Positions 7,155 to 14,709 of a stretch of DNA of 41,612 nucleotides are shown here, in pieces; the stretch's first letter is position 1, and every line of letters begins with the position of its first letter. The position numbers were made by a program, and so were the translations under genes. The DNA is taken from NCBI RefSeq assembly GCF_004212635.1, contig NZ_PSRT01000078.1, forward strand, positions 1 to 41,612, written 5' to 3'. The notes below the pieces were generated by a model that searched no databases, was not told where the DNA came from, and worked only from the letters and a program-made list of their open reading frames with translations. Source of the DNA: Bradyrhizobium genosp. SA-3 (GTDB lineage Bacteria; Pseudomonadota; Alphaproteobacteria; Rhizobiales; Xanthobacteraceae).

Positions 7155-7820
7155 GTGCCAACCTATCTCGGTCTCGATGGATTTCGCTTCGGCTGGGTCG
7201 CGGCCTGGATCGATGAGCGCGGCGATCACGGCTTCGATTATTCGCCGGGCCTGACGCGCCTGCTCGCGATGCCGCATGCGCGTGCGATGATCGACATGCC
7301 GATCGGGTTGAATCCGAGCGGCTATCGCGCTTGCGATCTGCGAGCACGCGAATTGATCGGCCCTGCCGTGTTTCTCGGCGCGCGCCGCGACCTCTGGACG
7401 TTCCCGGATATGGCTGCGGCCAATCGCCATTATTGGGCGCACGAGGGCGAGGGCAGGGGCGTATCCGCGCAGCTCTGGAACATCAGGGACAAGATCAGGG
7501 ACGTCGACGCGATCATGACGCCGGCGCATCAAGCCAGCATCGGCGAAGCCCATCCGGAATTGATTTTTTGGAATCTGGCAGGACGAGTCCATCTTGCGAA
7601 GAAGACATCGGCGCAAGGCCGCGAACAGCGCATCGCGCTCTTGGAGCAGCGCGGATTCACGCGCCTGCCGAAATGGCTGACGCTTCGCTACCGCACCGGC
7701 ATCGGCCGTGACGATCTCATCGATGCCTGCGCCTGCGCGGTCGCGGCGCGCGACAGCACGCAACGTGTCGGCGACGACCAGATCGATCCGCGGGGGCTGA
7801 GAATGGAGATCAACTATTGA
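7155..7820 (+). CDS. DUF429 family protein (predicted RNase H-like fold)
   Basis: This 221-aa protein belongs to the DUF429 family, described as predicted RNase H-like nucleases. It starts at GTG 7155. Characteristic segments are YLGLDGFRFGWVAAW with Asp8 at the N-terminus, IDMPIGLNPSGYRACD at about 47-62, EAHPELIFW near 135, and GRDDLIDACACAVAAR near 183, whose acidic residues could complete a metal site. There is no signal peptide. The biochemical role of the family is not settled. The gene is monocistronic in appearance and ends in an 11-bp convergent overlap with the small gene at 7810-8040. Confidence 0.8.
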   Translation: MPTYLGLDGFRFGWVAAWIDERGDHGFDYSPGLTRLLAMPHARAMIDMPIGLNPSGYRACDLRARELIGPAVFLGARRDLWTFPDMAAANRHYWAHEGEGRGVSAQLWNIRDKIRDVDAIMTPAHQASIGEAHPELIFWNLAGRVHLAKKTSAQGREQRIALLEQRGFTRLPKWLTLRYRTGIGRDDLIDACACAVAARDSTQRVGDDQIDPRGLRMEINY

Positions 7821-8040
7821 GACCTCCGTGACCCTCGCGATCGCTTCCGTCTCCCGTGCGGCTGCGACGGGCATGGCTCTGCTTCAGATCAACGCCATCG
7901 TCGTCCAGTCTTGCTGCCCTCTCCTCGTACTCCTCGGCCATTGACTGCAAGCGTCGCGCGGCTGCGCTATGCGTGAGGTCGCCGGCGACGCGGCGACACC
8001 GCTTAGCATGGTCGAGCAGGGCGCGCTTCTCGATGCTCAT
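7810..8040 (-). CDS. Small charged helical protein, Bradyrhizobium type
   Basis: This 76-aa frame begins MSIEKRALLDHAKRCRRVAG and continues with RRLQSMAEEYEERAARL, a heptad-like amphipathic helix pattern. Small proteins of the form 'LLDHAxRCRRLAxGxxD..ARLxxMAxEYExRAxxL' are, from memory, common and uncharacterised in Bradyrhizobium. The last 25 residues are low complexity, and the C-terminus overlaps the end of the convergent DUF429 gene by 11 bp. The start at 8040 is chosen because the family-like sequence begins there, although no strong ribosome binding site is visible. Function is unknown. Confidence 0.5.
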   Translation of the reverse strand: MSIEKRALLDHAKRCRRVAGDLTHSAAARRLQSMAEEYEERAARLDDDGVDLKQSHARRSRTGDGSDREGHGGLNS

Positions 8041-8146
8041 CCGGCGACAACGCTTGGAAGGCTCAATGGTCCCTGCACGGGCGTTTGGAACTCTGCGATG
8101 GCGTTGTCTCGGAGAGTGGGAAAAAGCGGCAGTATTTTCAAGCGGG

Positions 8147-8164
8147 CAAGGAACATGGTCCTTG
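8147..8164. promoter_or_regulatory. Dyad CAAGGA-N6-TCCTTG
   Basis: A perfect 6-bp inverted repeat with a 6-base spacer (CAAGGA acatgg TCCTTG) lies 40 bases before the small membrane protein gene at 8204. It might be an operator or a leader hairpin. No regulator is adjacent to support the idea. Confidence 0.3.
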
Positions 8165-8203
8165 AACGGTCGTTGGCCAATGACTGTTGAGGGACAAAAC
8201 ACC

Positions 8204-8350
8204 ATGTACGATGTCTGCCAATTGGCGACCGCGATGCTCGCGATTGCCTTTACGGCTCTGCTGTTGATCACGGGTCAACGGTTCATCGCGTACCGACTGC
8301 AGCACGACGCAACGACTCCGATCGTGGCGATGGCAACGCTGCCGCGATAA
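8204..8350 (+). CDS. Small single-span membrane protein, 48 aa
   Basis: This is a 48-residue frame, MYDVCQLATAMLAIAFTALL and onward, with one strongly hydrophobic segment at about residues 7-24 followed by a polar, basic stretch GQRFIAYRLQHD. That pattern predicts a single membrane helix with the C-terminus in the cytoplasm by the positive-inside rule. A good Shine-Dalgarno sequence, GAGGGA at 8189-8194, stands 9 bases before the ATG and is the main reason to believe the gene. I do not recognise a family. The next gene (GST) starts 88 bases later. Confidence 0.55.
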   Translation: MYDVCQLATAMLAIAFTALLLITGQRFIAYRLQHDATTPIVAMATLPR

Positions 8351-8438
8351 GGCGGGTTCGCCGGGACGAATAGTGACTTGCGCCGCACGGCGTCCTGCCT
8401 AGATTGGGCACGCCTCAGTCCATGCATCAAAGGTCCCG

Positions 8439-9143
8439 ATGTCCGCTCTATCTGCCTTTCCCATCACCAAACGTTGGCCGGCGAAACATCCCGAACTGCT
8501 TCAGCTCTATTCGCTGCCGACGCCGAACGGCGTCAAGGTCTCGATCATGCTGGAGGAGATCGGACTGCCTTACGAAGTCCATCTCGTCGATTTCGGCAAG
8601 GACGACCAGAAGTCGACCGAATTCCTCTCGCTCAATCCGAACGGCAAGATCCCGGCGATCCTCGATCCCAACGGCCCCGGCGGCAGGCCGCTGCCGCTGT
8701 TCGAATCCGGGGCGATCCTGCAATACCTCGCCGAGAAGACCGGCAAGCTTCTGCCGGAGGACGCCGCACGCCGCTACCAGGCCATCCAGTGGGTGCATTT
8801 CCAGATGGGCGGCATCGGGCCGATGTTCGGCCAGGTCGGCTTCTTCCACAAATTCGCCGGCAAGGAGCTTGAGGACAAGCGGCCGCTCGAACGCTACGTG
8901 GACGAGTCCAAGCGCCTGCTCGGCGTGATGGAGGCGCATCTCGCCGGTCGGCAATGGTTCATGGATGACGACTACACCATCGCCGACATCTCCATGCTCG
9001 GCTGGGTGCGCAATCTCATCGGCTTCTACGGCGCCGGCGACCTCGTCGCATTCAGCCAGTTCAAGTCGGTTGGTGCCTGGCTCGACCGCGGCCTTGCGCG
9101 TCCGGCGGTGCAGCGCGGGCTGAATATTCCGAAGCGGCCGTAA
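8439..9143 (+). CDS. Glutathione S-transferase family protein, YfcG/YghU-like
   Basis: This 234-aa protein has the thioredoxin-fold N-terminal domain LQLYSLPTPNGVKVSIMLEE, with the Thr28/Asn30 pair expected of YfcG/YghU (Nu-class) disulfide reductases. It is followed by NPNGKIPAI and FESGAILQYLAEKTG (the GSH gamma-Glu binding ESxAI), and a C-terminal helical domain with MDDDYTIADISMLGWV. The N-terminal extension before the fold (about 20 residues) is also usual in the YghU type. It is predicted to be cytosolic and to act on disulfides or organic hydroperoxides with glutathione. The start at 8439 is the first Met consistent with the family. It is convergent with csaA, with only 7 bp between stops. 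Confidence 0.88.
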   Translation: MSALSAFPITKRWPAKHPELLQLYSLPTPNGVKVSIMLEEIGLPYEVHLVDFGKDDQKSTEFLSLNPNGKIPAILDPNGPGGRPLPLFESGAILQYLAEKTGKLLPEDAARRYQAIQWVHFQMGGIGPMFGQVGFFHKFAGKELEDKRPLERYVDESKRLLGVMEAHLAGRQWFMDDDYTIADISMLGWVRNLIGFYGAGDLVAFSQFKSVGAWLDRGLARPAVQRGLNIPKRP

Positions 9144-9150
9144 TTCGCCT

Positions 9151-9522
9151 CTAGAACAGCCGTCCGCCGTTCGGCACGGGCTTGCTCGGCTGCACCAGCA
9201 CGACCTTGCCGGCAGCATCGGGGAAACCGAGCGTCAGCACCTCGGATACGACCGGGCCGATCTGGCGCGGCGGGAAATTGACGACGGCCGCGACCTGCAG
9301 CCCGACCAGCGTCTCGAGCGGATGATTTTCGGTGATCTGCGCCGAGCTCTTGCGGACGCCGATCGCGGGGCCGAAGTCGATCCATAGCCGCCAGGCCGGC
9401 TTGCGCGCCTCCGGGAACGGCTTGGCGTCGACGATGGTGCCGACGCGGATATCGACCGCGAGGAAGCTGTTGAAGTCGATGGTCGTCGAGGCGGCGGCTG
9501 CGGGATCGTGGGTGACGTGCAT
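9151..9522 (-). CDS. csaA: CsaA-type tRNA-binding / export chaperone protein
   Basis: This 123-aa OB-fold protein has the tRNA_bind domain: FLAVDIRVGTIVDAKPFPEAR, then LWIDFGPAIGVRKSSAQITEN, VVNFPPRQIGPVVSEVLTLG and the terminal PNGGRLF. The spacing matches CsaA homologues (about 110-120 aa), which form dimers, bind tRNA-like ligands and were described as protein-export chaperones in Bacillus. The N-terminal 12 residues are a short extension. It is transcribed away from the divergent yffB gene about 100 bp upstream. The physiological role in Gram-negative bacteria is unclear. Confidence 0.88.
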   Translation of the reverse strand: MHVTHDPAAAASTTIDFNSFLAVDIRVGTIVDAKPFPEARKPAWRLWIDFGPAIGVRKSSAQITENHPLETLVGLQVAAVVNFPPRQIGPVVSEVLTLGFPDAAGKVVLVQPSKPVPNGGRLF

Positions 9523-9624
9523 GGTCTATCCGTTCGGGGAGTGGCGTCGTTCGCAATATTGTCGCGCGAACCGGAGTTTCGTACAACGCGGCGGTCACGA
9601 TACGACGCATGCGCGAGGAACGGT

Positions 9625-10014
9625 TTGCCCAACATCATCTACGGTATCAAGAACTGCGACACCATGAAAAAGGCGCGCACCTGGCTCGACAGCCATGGCG
9701 TGCCTTACGAGTTTCACGACTACAAGACGGCGGGAGTCGAGAAGGACAAGCTCAAGCAGTGGAGCGAGAAGGTCGGCTGGGAGACGTTGCTCAATCGCGC
9801 CGGCACGACCTTCAAGAAGCTCTCCGATTCCGACAAGGAAGGCCTCGGTGAGAAGAAGGCGCTGGCGTTGATGCTAGCGCAACCATCGATGATCAAGCGG
9901 CCGGTGCTGGAAATCGGCGGCAAGCTGCTGGTCGGCTTCAAGCCGGAGATCTATGTAAAGGAAGTTGGAGCCAAGAACGTTGGAGCCAAGAACGTTGGGG
10001 CCAAGGCGCGCTAG
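9625..10014 (+). CDS. ArsC/Spx family protein YffB
   Basis: This 129-aa protein belongs to the ArsC-like thioredoxin-fold family, YffB branch: MPNIIYGIKNCDTMKKARTW at the start with Cys11, then SHGVPYEFHDYK, the middle QPSMIKRPVLEIGGKLLVGF and the terminal KPEIY. TTG 9625 is chosen because GAGGA at 9615-9619 precedes it by 5 bases and homology starts exactly there. YffB proteins have the arsenate-reductase fold and bind glutathione, but their reaction is not established. The C-terminus is unusual: after the normal end at Y-V-K-E it carries VGAKN-VGAKN-VGAKAR, encoded by a 15-bp tandem repeat. The stop codon overlaps that of the convergent PAS-like gene within a CTAG. Confidence 0.85.
   Translation: MPNIIYGIKNCDTMKKARTWLDSHGVPYEFHDYKTAGVEKDKLKQWSEKVGWETLLNRAGTTFKKLSDSDKEGLGEKKALALMLAQPSMIKRPVLEIGGKLLVGFKPEIYVKEVGAKNVGAKNVGAKAR
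9964..10005. repeat. 15-bp tandem repeat, 2.8 units, inside yffB
   Basis: GTTGGAGCCAAGAAC occurs at 9964-9978 and exactly again at 9979-9993, followed by a partial third unit GTTGGGGCCAAG at 9994-10005. It keeps frame and lengthens the C-terminus by units of VGAKN, so copy number may vary between strains. Confidence 0.95.
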
Positions 10015-10676
10015 TTCAGCTCGATGATCTCGGCGGTGACGCTTGGGCTGGATTGGTCGGCGAGCTCGACCACATCGGCCGCCGCGATGCGGCCCGGCGC
10101 GCGATGAAACAGGTCGCGGTCGACCACGGCGCGCAGCCTCGGACGCGGCGGCGCGTCATTTCCGCGCATCAGATTCTTGATCTCGAAGCCGCCGTCCTCG
10201 CAGAAGGTTTTCACCGACGCGATGACGTGGCTGACCTTGTCCTCGGTCAGGAACGGCAGCAGCAGCCGTTCATAGGCGACGATGCGACCGTAGATGTCAT
10301 CGATGTCGGCAACGCTGTAGATCGGAAGCGCGCGCGCGACGCATTCGTGATAGATGGGCATCACGAAGGGCGCGAGCCGCGGTCCGACATAGTCGTGCAG
10401 CAGGATGCCCTTGCCGGTATGTCCATAGGCGCTCGAGATGCGCGTGCCTTCGCTCTGGATGGTCAGGTGCGGCGTCGGCGTCGAATTGTCCACCGTGTAA
10501 TAGATGAGATCGGACAGCTCTTCCTCGAGTCGCGCAGGCTGGTACTCCCAGATCGCCGGTGCGACCTGCTGGCGCGCATAAAGTCGCAGCCACGTGTTCA
10601 GGAGATCTACGCTGCCTGATCGACTTGACGACGGAGGGCGCGGTGCTTGCGAAATCCAAAACAATATTCCCAGCAT
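10011..10676 (-). CDS. PAS-like (PAS_5 / DUF1488-type length) hypothetical protein
   Basis: This 221-aa cytosolic protein resembles the PAS_5 family common in alphaproteobacteria: an N-terminal DLLNTWLRLYARQQVAPAIW segment, then LTIQSEGTRISSAYGHTGKG and LLHDYVGPRLAPFVMPIYHEC. It continues with a strand-rich part, IYGRIVAYERLLLPFLTEDK, and finishes with a charged tail. Such proteins typically lack enzymatic domains and are thought to be sensors or adaptors; no ligand is known. ATG 10676 gives a short non-conserved N-terminus (about 22 residues), so the true start may be further in. Its stop codon overlaps the yffB stop. Assignment to PAS_5 is by pattern only. Confidence 0.6.
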   Translation of the reverse strand: MLGILFWISQAPRPPSSSRSGSVDLLNTWLRLYARQQVAPAIWEYQPARLEEELSDLIYYTVDNSTPTPHLTIQSEGTRISSAYGHTGKGILLHDYVGPRLAPFVMPIYHECVARALPIYSVADIDDIYGRIVAYERLLLPFLTEDKVSHVIASVKTFCEDGGFEIKNLMRGNDAPPRPRLRAVVDRDLFHRAPGRIAAADVVELADQSSPSVTAEIIELN

Positions 10677-11011
10677 GTCAAAACCCGCACATGATCCTCG
10701 CCGCGGGAAAATTTTCTATGAAGGCTGGCGCGGGAGACGAAAGACCGTTAACGACGACTTGATGACCGGTGCTTTGCGAACCGGGAGGCCGGGCAGGCAC
10801 CACATCAATACATCTCCGACTAAGGGAGCATTTGTATCCCAGCCGGAGGCCTGATCTGCTCAGCTTTCCGCCTTGCCTAACCCCCGTCACCTCCGGCATA
10901 TTCCGCGCCCGGAGGCGGCGTTCCGGATGGGCTCAAAGGCCTCCGGAAAGCCGAAGTCAACAAGGACAGCCACGCGCGGCCAGCGCGTCGCGCGGGCAGG
11001 GGGAAATCTGT
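10677..11011. other. 335-bp intergenic region upstream of the liv operon
   Basis: This is the shared upstream region of the PAS-like gene (minus) and livG (plus). It holds a distant inverted repeat, CCGGAGGCCT at 10843-10852 and AGGCCTCCGG at 10937-10946, which could fold the 5' leader of the liv transcript. An AT-rich block, GAAAATTTTC, lies near 10709. A 59-codon open frame at 10675-10854 lacks a ribosome binding site and any recognisable family, and I do not call it. No clear promoter could be fixed by eye. Confidence 0.5.
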
Positions 11012-11767
11012 TTGGCCGATGAGTTCATTCTCGAAACGGAAGGCTTGACCAAGGAGTTCGCGGGCTTCTTCGCCGTCCGCGACGTTGCGCTCAAGGTTCG
11101 CCGTGGGAGCATTCATGCGTTGATCGGGCCGAACGGCGCCGGCAAGACGACGTGCTTCAATCTTTTGACCAAGTTCCTCAAACCGTCTGCCGGAAAGATC
11201 CTCTACAAGGGGCAGGACATCACTGCGATGGCGCCGGCGGATGTGGCCCGCATGGGTCTGGTTCGCTCGTTCCAGATTTCGGCCGTGTTTCCGCATCTCA
11301 CGGCGCTGGAGAACGTCCGCGTCGCACTTCAGCGCCAGCACGGCTCTTCGTTCGACTTCTGGCGTTCCAAGTCCGTGCTCAATCGCTTCAACGATCGCGC
11401 GCGCGAGCTGTTGAACGATGTCGGCCTCAGCGAGTTTGCCAATACGCCCGCGGTCGAGATGCCCTACGGGCGCAAGCGCGCACTGGAGATCGCAACCACG
11501 CTCGCGCTCGACCCCGAGATGATGCTGCTGGACGAGCCGATGGCCGGCATGGGTCACGAGGACATCGACAAGATCGCGGCGCTGATCAAGCGCATCTCCG
11601 CGAAATATACCATTCTGATGGTCGAGCATAATTTGAGCGTCGTGGCCAATCTCTCCGACATCATCACCGTGCTGACGCGCGGGCAGGTGCTCGCGCAGGG
11701 CCATTACTCCGAGCTCACCAAGGACGAGCGCGTCAAGGAAGCCTATCTGGGAGCCGGTCATGCCTGA
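11012..11767 (+). CDS. livG: Branched-chain amino acid type ABC transporter, ATPase LivG
   Basis: This is the LivG-type ATPase (251 aa) of a HAAT-family importer. Walker A is GPNGAGKTT at about 39-47, the Q-loop region RSFQISAVFPHLTALENV follows, the signature loop reads MPYGRKRALEIA, and Walker B is EMMLLDEPMAGM with the H-loop in MVEHNLSVV. The signature is a Y-G-R-K-R variant of LSYGQQR, as often seen in LivG. TTG 11012 is chosen because AGGGGGA at 10998-11004 lies just upstream and the longer frame to the left has no homology. It overlaps livF by 8 bp and is the first gene of a five-gene transporter operon. Substrate could be branched-chain amino acids, amides, urea-like compounds or aromatic acids. 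Confidence 0.93.
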   Translation: MADEFILETEGLTKEFAGFFAVRDVALKVRRGSIHALIGPNGAGKTTCFNLLTKFLKPSAGKILYKGQDITAMAPADVARMGLVRSFQISAVFPHLTALENVRVALQRQHGSSFDFWRSKSVLNRFNDRARELLNDVGLSEFANTPAVEMPYGRKRALEIATTLALDPEMMLLDEPMAGMGHEDIDKIAALIKRISAKYTILMVEHNLSVVANLSDIITVLTRGQVLAQGHYSELTKDERVKEAYLGAGHA

Positions 11768-12506
11768 CACTGCGATCGCCCAGGCTCCGGCACAGGCTGC
11801 GACCGGCGGAAACATCCTTCAAGTCCGCAACTTGGAAGCCTGGTACGGCGAGTCTCACATCCTGCACGGGATCAACTTCGACGTGAATGCGGGCGAGGTC
11901 GTCACCCTGCTCGGGCGCAACGGCGCCGGCAAGACGACCACGTTGAAGTCGATCATGGGCATCATCGGCAAGCGCTCGGGCTCGGTGAAGTTCAACAACC
12001 AGGACATCATCCGCGCGACCTCCGACAAGATCGCGCGCATGGGCATCGCGTTCTGCCCGGAGGAGCGGGGGATATTTTCCAGCCTCGATGTGCGGGAGAA
12101 TCTGATGCTGCCGCCGGTGGTCCGCGAAGGCGGGCTGCCGCTCGACCAGATCTTCGACCTGTTCCCGAACCTGAAGGAGCGGCTCAACAGCCAGGGCACC
12201 AAACTGTCGGGCGGCGAGCAGCAGATGCTCGCGATCGCGCGCATCCTGCGCACCGGCGCGAGCTTCCTGATGCTGGACGAGCCGACCGAGGGCCTTGCGC
12301 CCGTCATCATCCAGCAGATCGGCCATACCATTGCGCGACTCAAGAAGGAGGGCTTCACCATCCTCCTGGTCGAGCAGAACTTCCGCTTCGCATCGACCGT
12401 GGCCGACCGCTATTACGTGGTCGAGCACGGCAAAATCATTGACGGATTTTCCAACGCCGAGCTTGCTGCCAACATGGACAAGCTCCACACCTATCTCGGC
12501 GTCTAG
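11760..12506 (+). CDS. livF: Branched-chain amino acid type ABC transporter, ATPase LivF
   Basis: This is the second ATPase of the transporter (248 aa). It has an N-terminal Ala/Gln-rich extension of about 18 residues, then LQVRNLEAWYGESHILHGI. Walker A is GRNGAGKTT at 52-60, the LivF-type CPEERGIFSSLDVRENL follows, the signature is LSGGEQQ, and Walker B is FLMLDEPTEGLAP with LLVEQN. It starts within the end of livG (8-bp overlap), so the two ATPases are translationally coupled and should form the heterodimer that drives LivH/LivM. A gap of 50 bp separates it from the binding-protein gene. Confidence 0.94.
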   Translation: MPDTAIAQAPAQAATGGNILQVRNLEAWYGESHILHGINFDVNAGEVVTLLGRNGAGKTTTLKSIMGIIGKRSGSVKFNNQDIIRATSDKIARMGIAFCPEERGIFSSLDVRENLMLPPVVREGGLPLDQIFDLFPNLKERLNSQGTKLSGGEQQMLAIARILRTGASFLMLDEPTEGLAPVIIQQIGHTIARLKKEGFTILLVEQNFRFASTVADRYYVVEHGKIIDGFSNAELAANMDKLHTYLGV

Positions 12507-12556
12507 AACTGCCAAAGAAGTTAGAACCATCGAGAATATTTAGAGAGGGAAGCCGC

Positions 12557-13780
12557 ATGAACACCCGGTCGATCGCTTCATTTCTGCTCGGCACAGCGCT
12601 GGCACTTGCCGCGACAAGCGGCGCGATGGCGCAGGACAAGACCATCAAGATCGGCGTGCTCACCGACAACTCCGGGCTCTACGCCGACCTTGGAGGTCCC
12701 GGCTCGACGCTGGCCGCGCAGATGGCGATCGAGGATTCCGGGCTTGCAGCCAAGGGTTGGAAGGTCGATCTCATCTCCGCCGACCATCAGAATAAGCCCG
12801 ACATCGGCACTGCGATCGCGCGGCAGTGGATCGATGTCGAGAAGGTCGACGTCTTCATGGACGTGCTGAACTCCGGCGTGGCGCTGGCGGTGAACAATGT
12901 CGTCAGGGAAAAGAATTCGATTCTGATCGACACGGGTGCGGCGACGTCCGACCTGACAAACGCGCAATGCTCGCCGAACACGATCCACTGGGTCTACGAC
13001 ACCTACATGCTGGCCAACAGCACGGGACAGGCGCTGGTGAAGGCCGGCGGTGACACCTGGTACTTTCTGACCGCCGACTACGCCTTTGGTCACGCGCTCG
13101 AGCGCGACACCGCTGCGGTGGTGGTCAAATCAGGCGGCAAGGTGATCGGGAGCGTCAAGCATCCGCTCAATACCGCGGACTTCTCCTCGTTCCTCCTGCA
13201 GGCGCAGGCGTCGAAAGCCAAGATCATCGGTATGGCGAACGCCGGTGGCGACACCACCAACACGATCAAGCAGGCGGCGGAATTCGGCATTGTCGCAGGC
13301 GGCCAGAAGCTCGCCGGGCTTTTGCTGTTCATCACCGACGTCCATGCGCTCGGATTGAAAGTGGCGCAGGGGCTGAACTTCACCGAAACCTTCTATTGGG
13401 ATTTGAACGACGGCACCCGGGCCTTCTCCAAGCGTTTCTCCGAAAAGATGAAGAACAAGGCGATGCCTTCGATGGTGCAGGCCGGCGTCTATTCGGGCCT
13501 GATCCATTATTTCAAGACGCTGGAAGCTTTGGGTGGCAATCCGCACGATGGCGCCAAGGTGGTCGCCAAGATGAAGGAGATGCCGACGGACGATCCACTG
13601 TTCGGCAAGGGCACGATCCGCGCGGATGGCCGCAAGCTCCATCCCGCCTATCTGTTCGAGGTCAAGAAGCCTGAGGAATCCAAGGGGCCGTGGGACTACT
13701 ACAAGCTGATCGGCACGACGGCGGCAGACCAGGCTTTCAGGCCGCTTTCGGAAAGCGCCTGTCCGCTGGTGAAGAAGTAG
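12557..13780 (+). CDS. Periplasmic substrate-binding protein of the liv-type transporter
   Basis: This is a Peripla_BP_6 (Leu/Ile/Val-binding fold) protein of 407 aa. A signal peptide of about 25 residues, hydrophobic from I7 to A20 and cut after A-M-A, exposes QDKTIKIGVLTDNSGLYADL. The mature protein has the two-lobed fold markers DHQNKPDIGTAIARQWIDV and LTADYAFGHALERDT, and a C-terminal KPEESKGPWDYYK. A GAGGGA element precedes the ATG. It lies between the ATPases and the permeases, so it is the cognate receptor. An orphan paralogue at 27201-28427 is about 70% identical by eye. The subfamily is often annotated only as 'ABC transporter substrate-binding protein'; the ligand is not readable. 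Confidence 0.92.
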   Translation: MNTRSIASFLLGTALALAATSGAMAQDKTIKIGVLTDNSGLYADLGGPGSTLAAQMAIEDSGLAAKGWKVDLISADHQNKPDIGTAIARQWIDVEKVDVFMDVLNSGVALAVNNVVREKNSILIDTGAATSDLTNAQCSPNTIHWVYDTYMLANSTGQALVKAGGDTWYFLTADYAFGHALERDTAAVVVKSGGKVIGSVKHPLNTADFSSFLLQAQASKAKIIGMANAGGDTTNTIKQAAEFGIVAGGQKLAGLLLFITDVHALGLKVAQGLNFTETFYWDLNDGTRAFSKRFSEKMKNKAMPSMVQAGVYSGLIHYFKTLEALGGNPHDGAKVVAKMKEMPTDDPLFGKGTIRADGRKLHPAYLFEVKKPEESKGPWDYYKLIGTTAADQAFRPLSESACPLVKK

Positions 13781-13844
13781 TACCGACAGCGTCCGCTGGC
13801 GGGCACCGTCGTCAACAAAACGGGACTGGGTACGAGATCGATCG

Positions 13845-14708
13845 ATGCAGGCTCTATACGCTCAGCTACTGGTGGGACTGATCAACGGCTCGTTCTACGC
13901 GCTGCTCAGTCTCGGGCTTGCCGTGATCTTCGGCATGCTCAACATCATCAATTTCGCCCATGGTGCGCTCTACATGATGGGCGCGTTCGTTGCCTATTTC
14001 CTGTTGAACCTCGGCGGCATCAACTATTGGTGGGCGTTGCTGCTGGCGCCCATCATCGTCGGCATCTTCGGCATGATCCTGGAGCGGACAATGCTGCAAT
14101 GGCTGACCGGGCTCGACCATCTCTACGGCCTGCTCCTGACCTTCGGCATCGCGCTGATCGTGCAGGGCGTGTTCCAGAACTACTTTGGCTCCTCCGGTCT
14201 GCCTTACGCCATTCCGGACCAGCTCAGGGGCGGCATGAATCTCGGCTTCATGTTCTTACCCGTCTATCGCGGCTGGGTCGTCGTGTTCTCGCTGGCGGTG
14301 TGCCTTGCGACCTGGTTCCTGATCGAGAAGACGCAGCTCGGCGCTTACCTGCGCGCCGCCACTGAAAATCCGACGCTGGTGCGCGCCTTCGGCATCAACG
14401 TGCCGCGCATGATCACGCTGACTTACGGTCTCGGTGTCGGCCTTGCCGCGCTCGCCGGCGTGCTCTCGGCGCCGATCAACCAGGTGCGTCCGCTGATGGG
14501 CGCTGACCTCATCATCGTCGTGTTCGCGGTGGTCGTGATCGGCGGCATGGGATCGATCATGGGCTCCATCATCACCGGCTTTGCGCTCGGCGTGATCGAG
14601 GGCCTGACCAAATATTTCTACCCCGAGGCCTCCAACACCGTCGTGTTCGTGCTGATGGTGCTGGTGCTCTTGGTGAAGCCAACGGGATTGACGGGAAGGG
14701 CAGCCTGA
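13845..14708 (+). CDS. livH: Branched-chain amino acid type ABC permease LivH
   Basis: This is an integral inner-membrane permease of the LivH family (287 aa) with about eight hydrophobic helices. Family marks include QLLVGLINGSFYALLSLGLA at the N-terminus, GMLNIINFAHGALYMMGAF, the cytoplasmic loop RAATENPTLVRAFGINV that contacts the ATPases, and VVVIGGMGSIMGSIITGF. It pairs with LivM, whose ATG follows one base after this stop. The gene starts 64 bp after the binding-protein gene; the ribosome binding site is weak (GAGAT). Confidence 0.94.
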   Translation: MQALYAQLLVGLINGSFYALLSLGLAVIFGMLNIINFAHGALYMMGAFVAYFLLNLGGINYWWALLLAPIIVGIFGMILERTMLQWLTGLDHLYGLLLTFGIALIVQGVFQNYFGSSGLPYAIPDQLRGGMNLGFMFLPVYRGWVVVFSLAVCLATWFLIEKTQLGAYLRAATENPTLVRAFGINVPRMITLTYGLGVGLAALAGVLSAPINQVRPLMGADLIIVVFAVVVIGGMGSIMGSIITGFALGVIEGLTKYFYPEASNTVVFVLMVLVLLVKPTGLTGRAA

Positions 14709-14709
14709 C

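Noticed and set aside
10675..10854. 59-codon plus-strand frame between the PAS-like gene and livG
   Set aside because: No ribosome binding site, overlaps the start codon of the divergent gene, no recognisable product.
10769..11011. N-terminal extension of LivG
   Set aside because: No similarity to the ATPase family. A TTG with AGGGGGA upstream at 11012 gives the normal LivG length.
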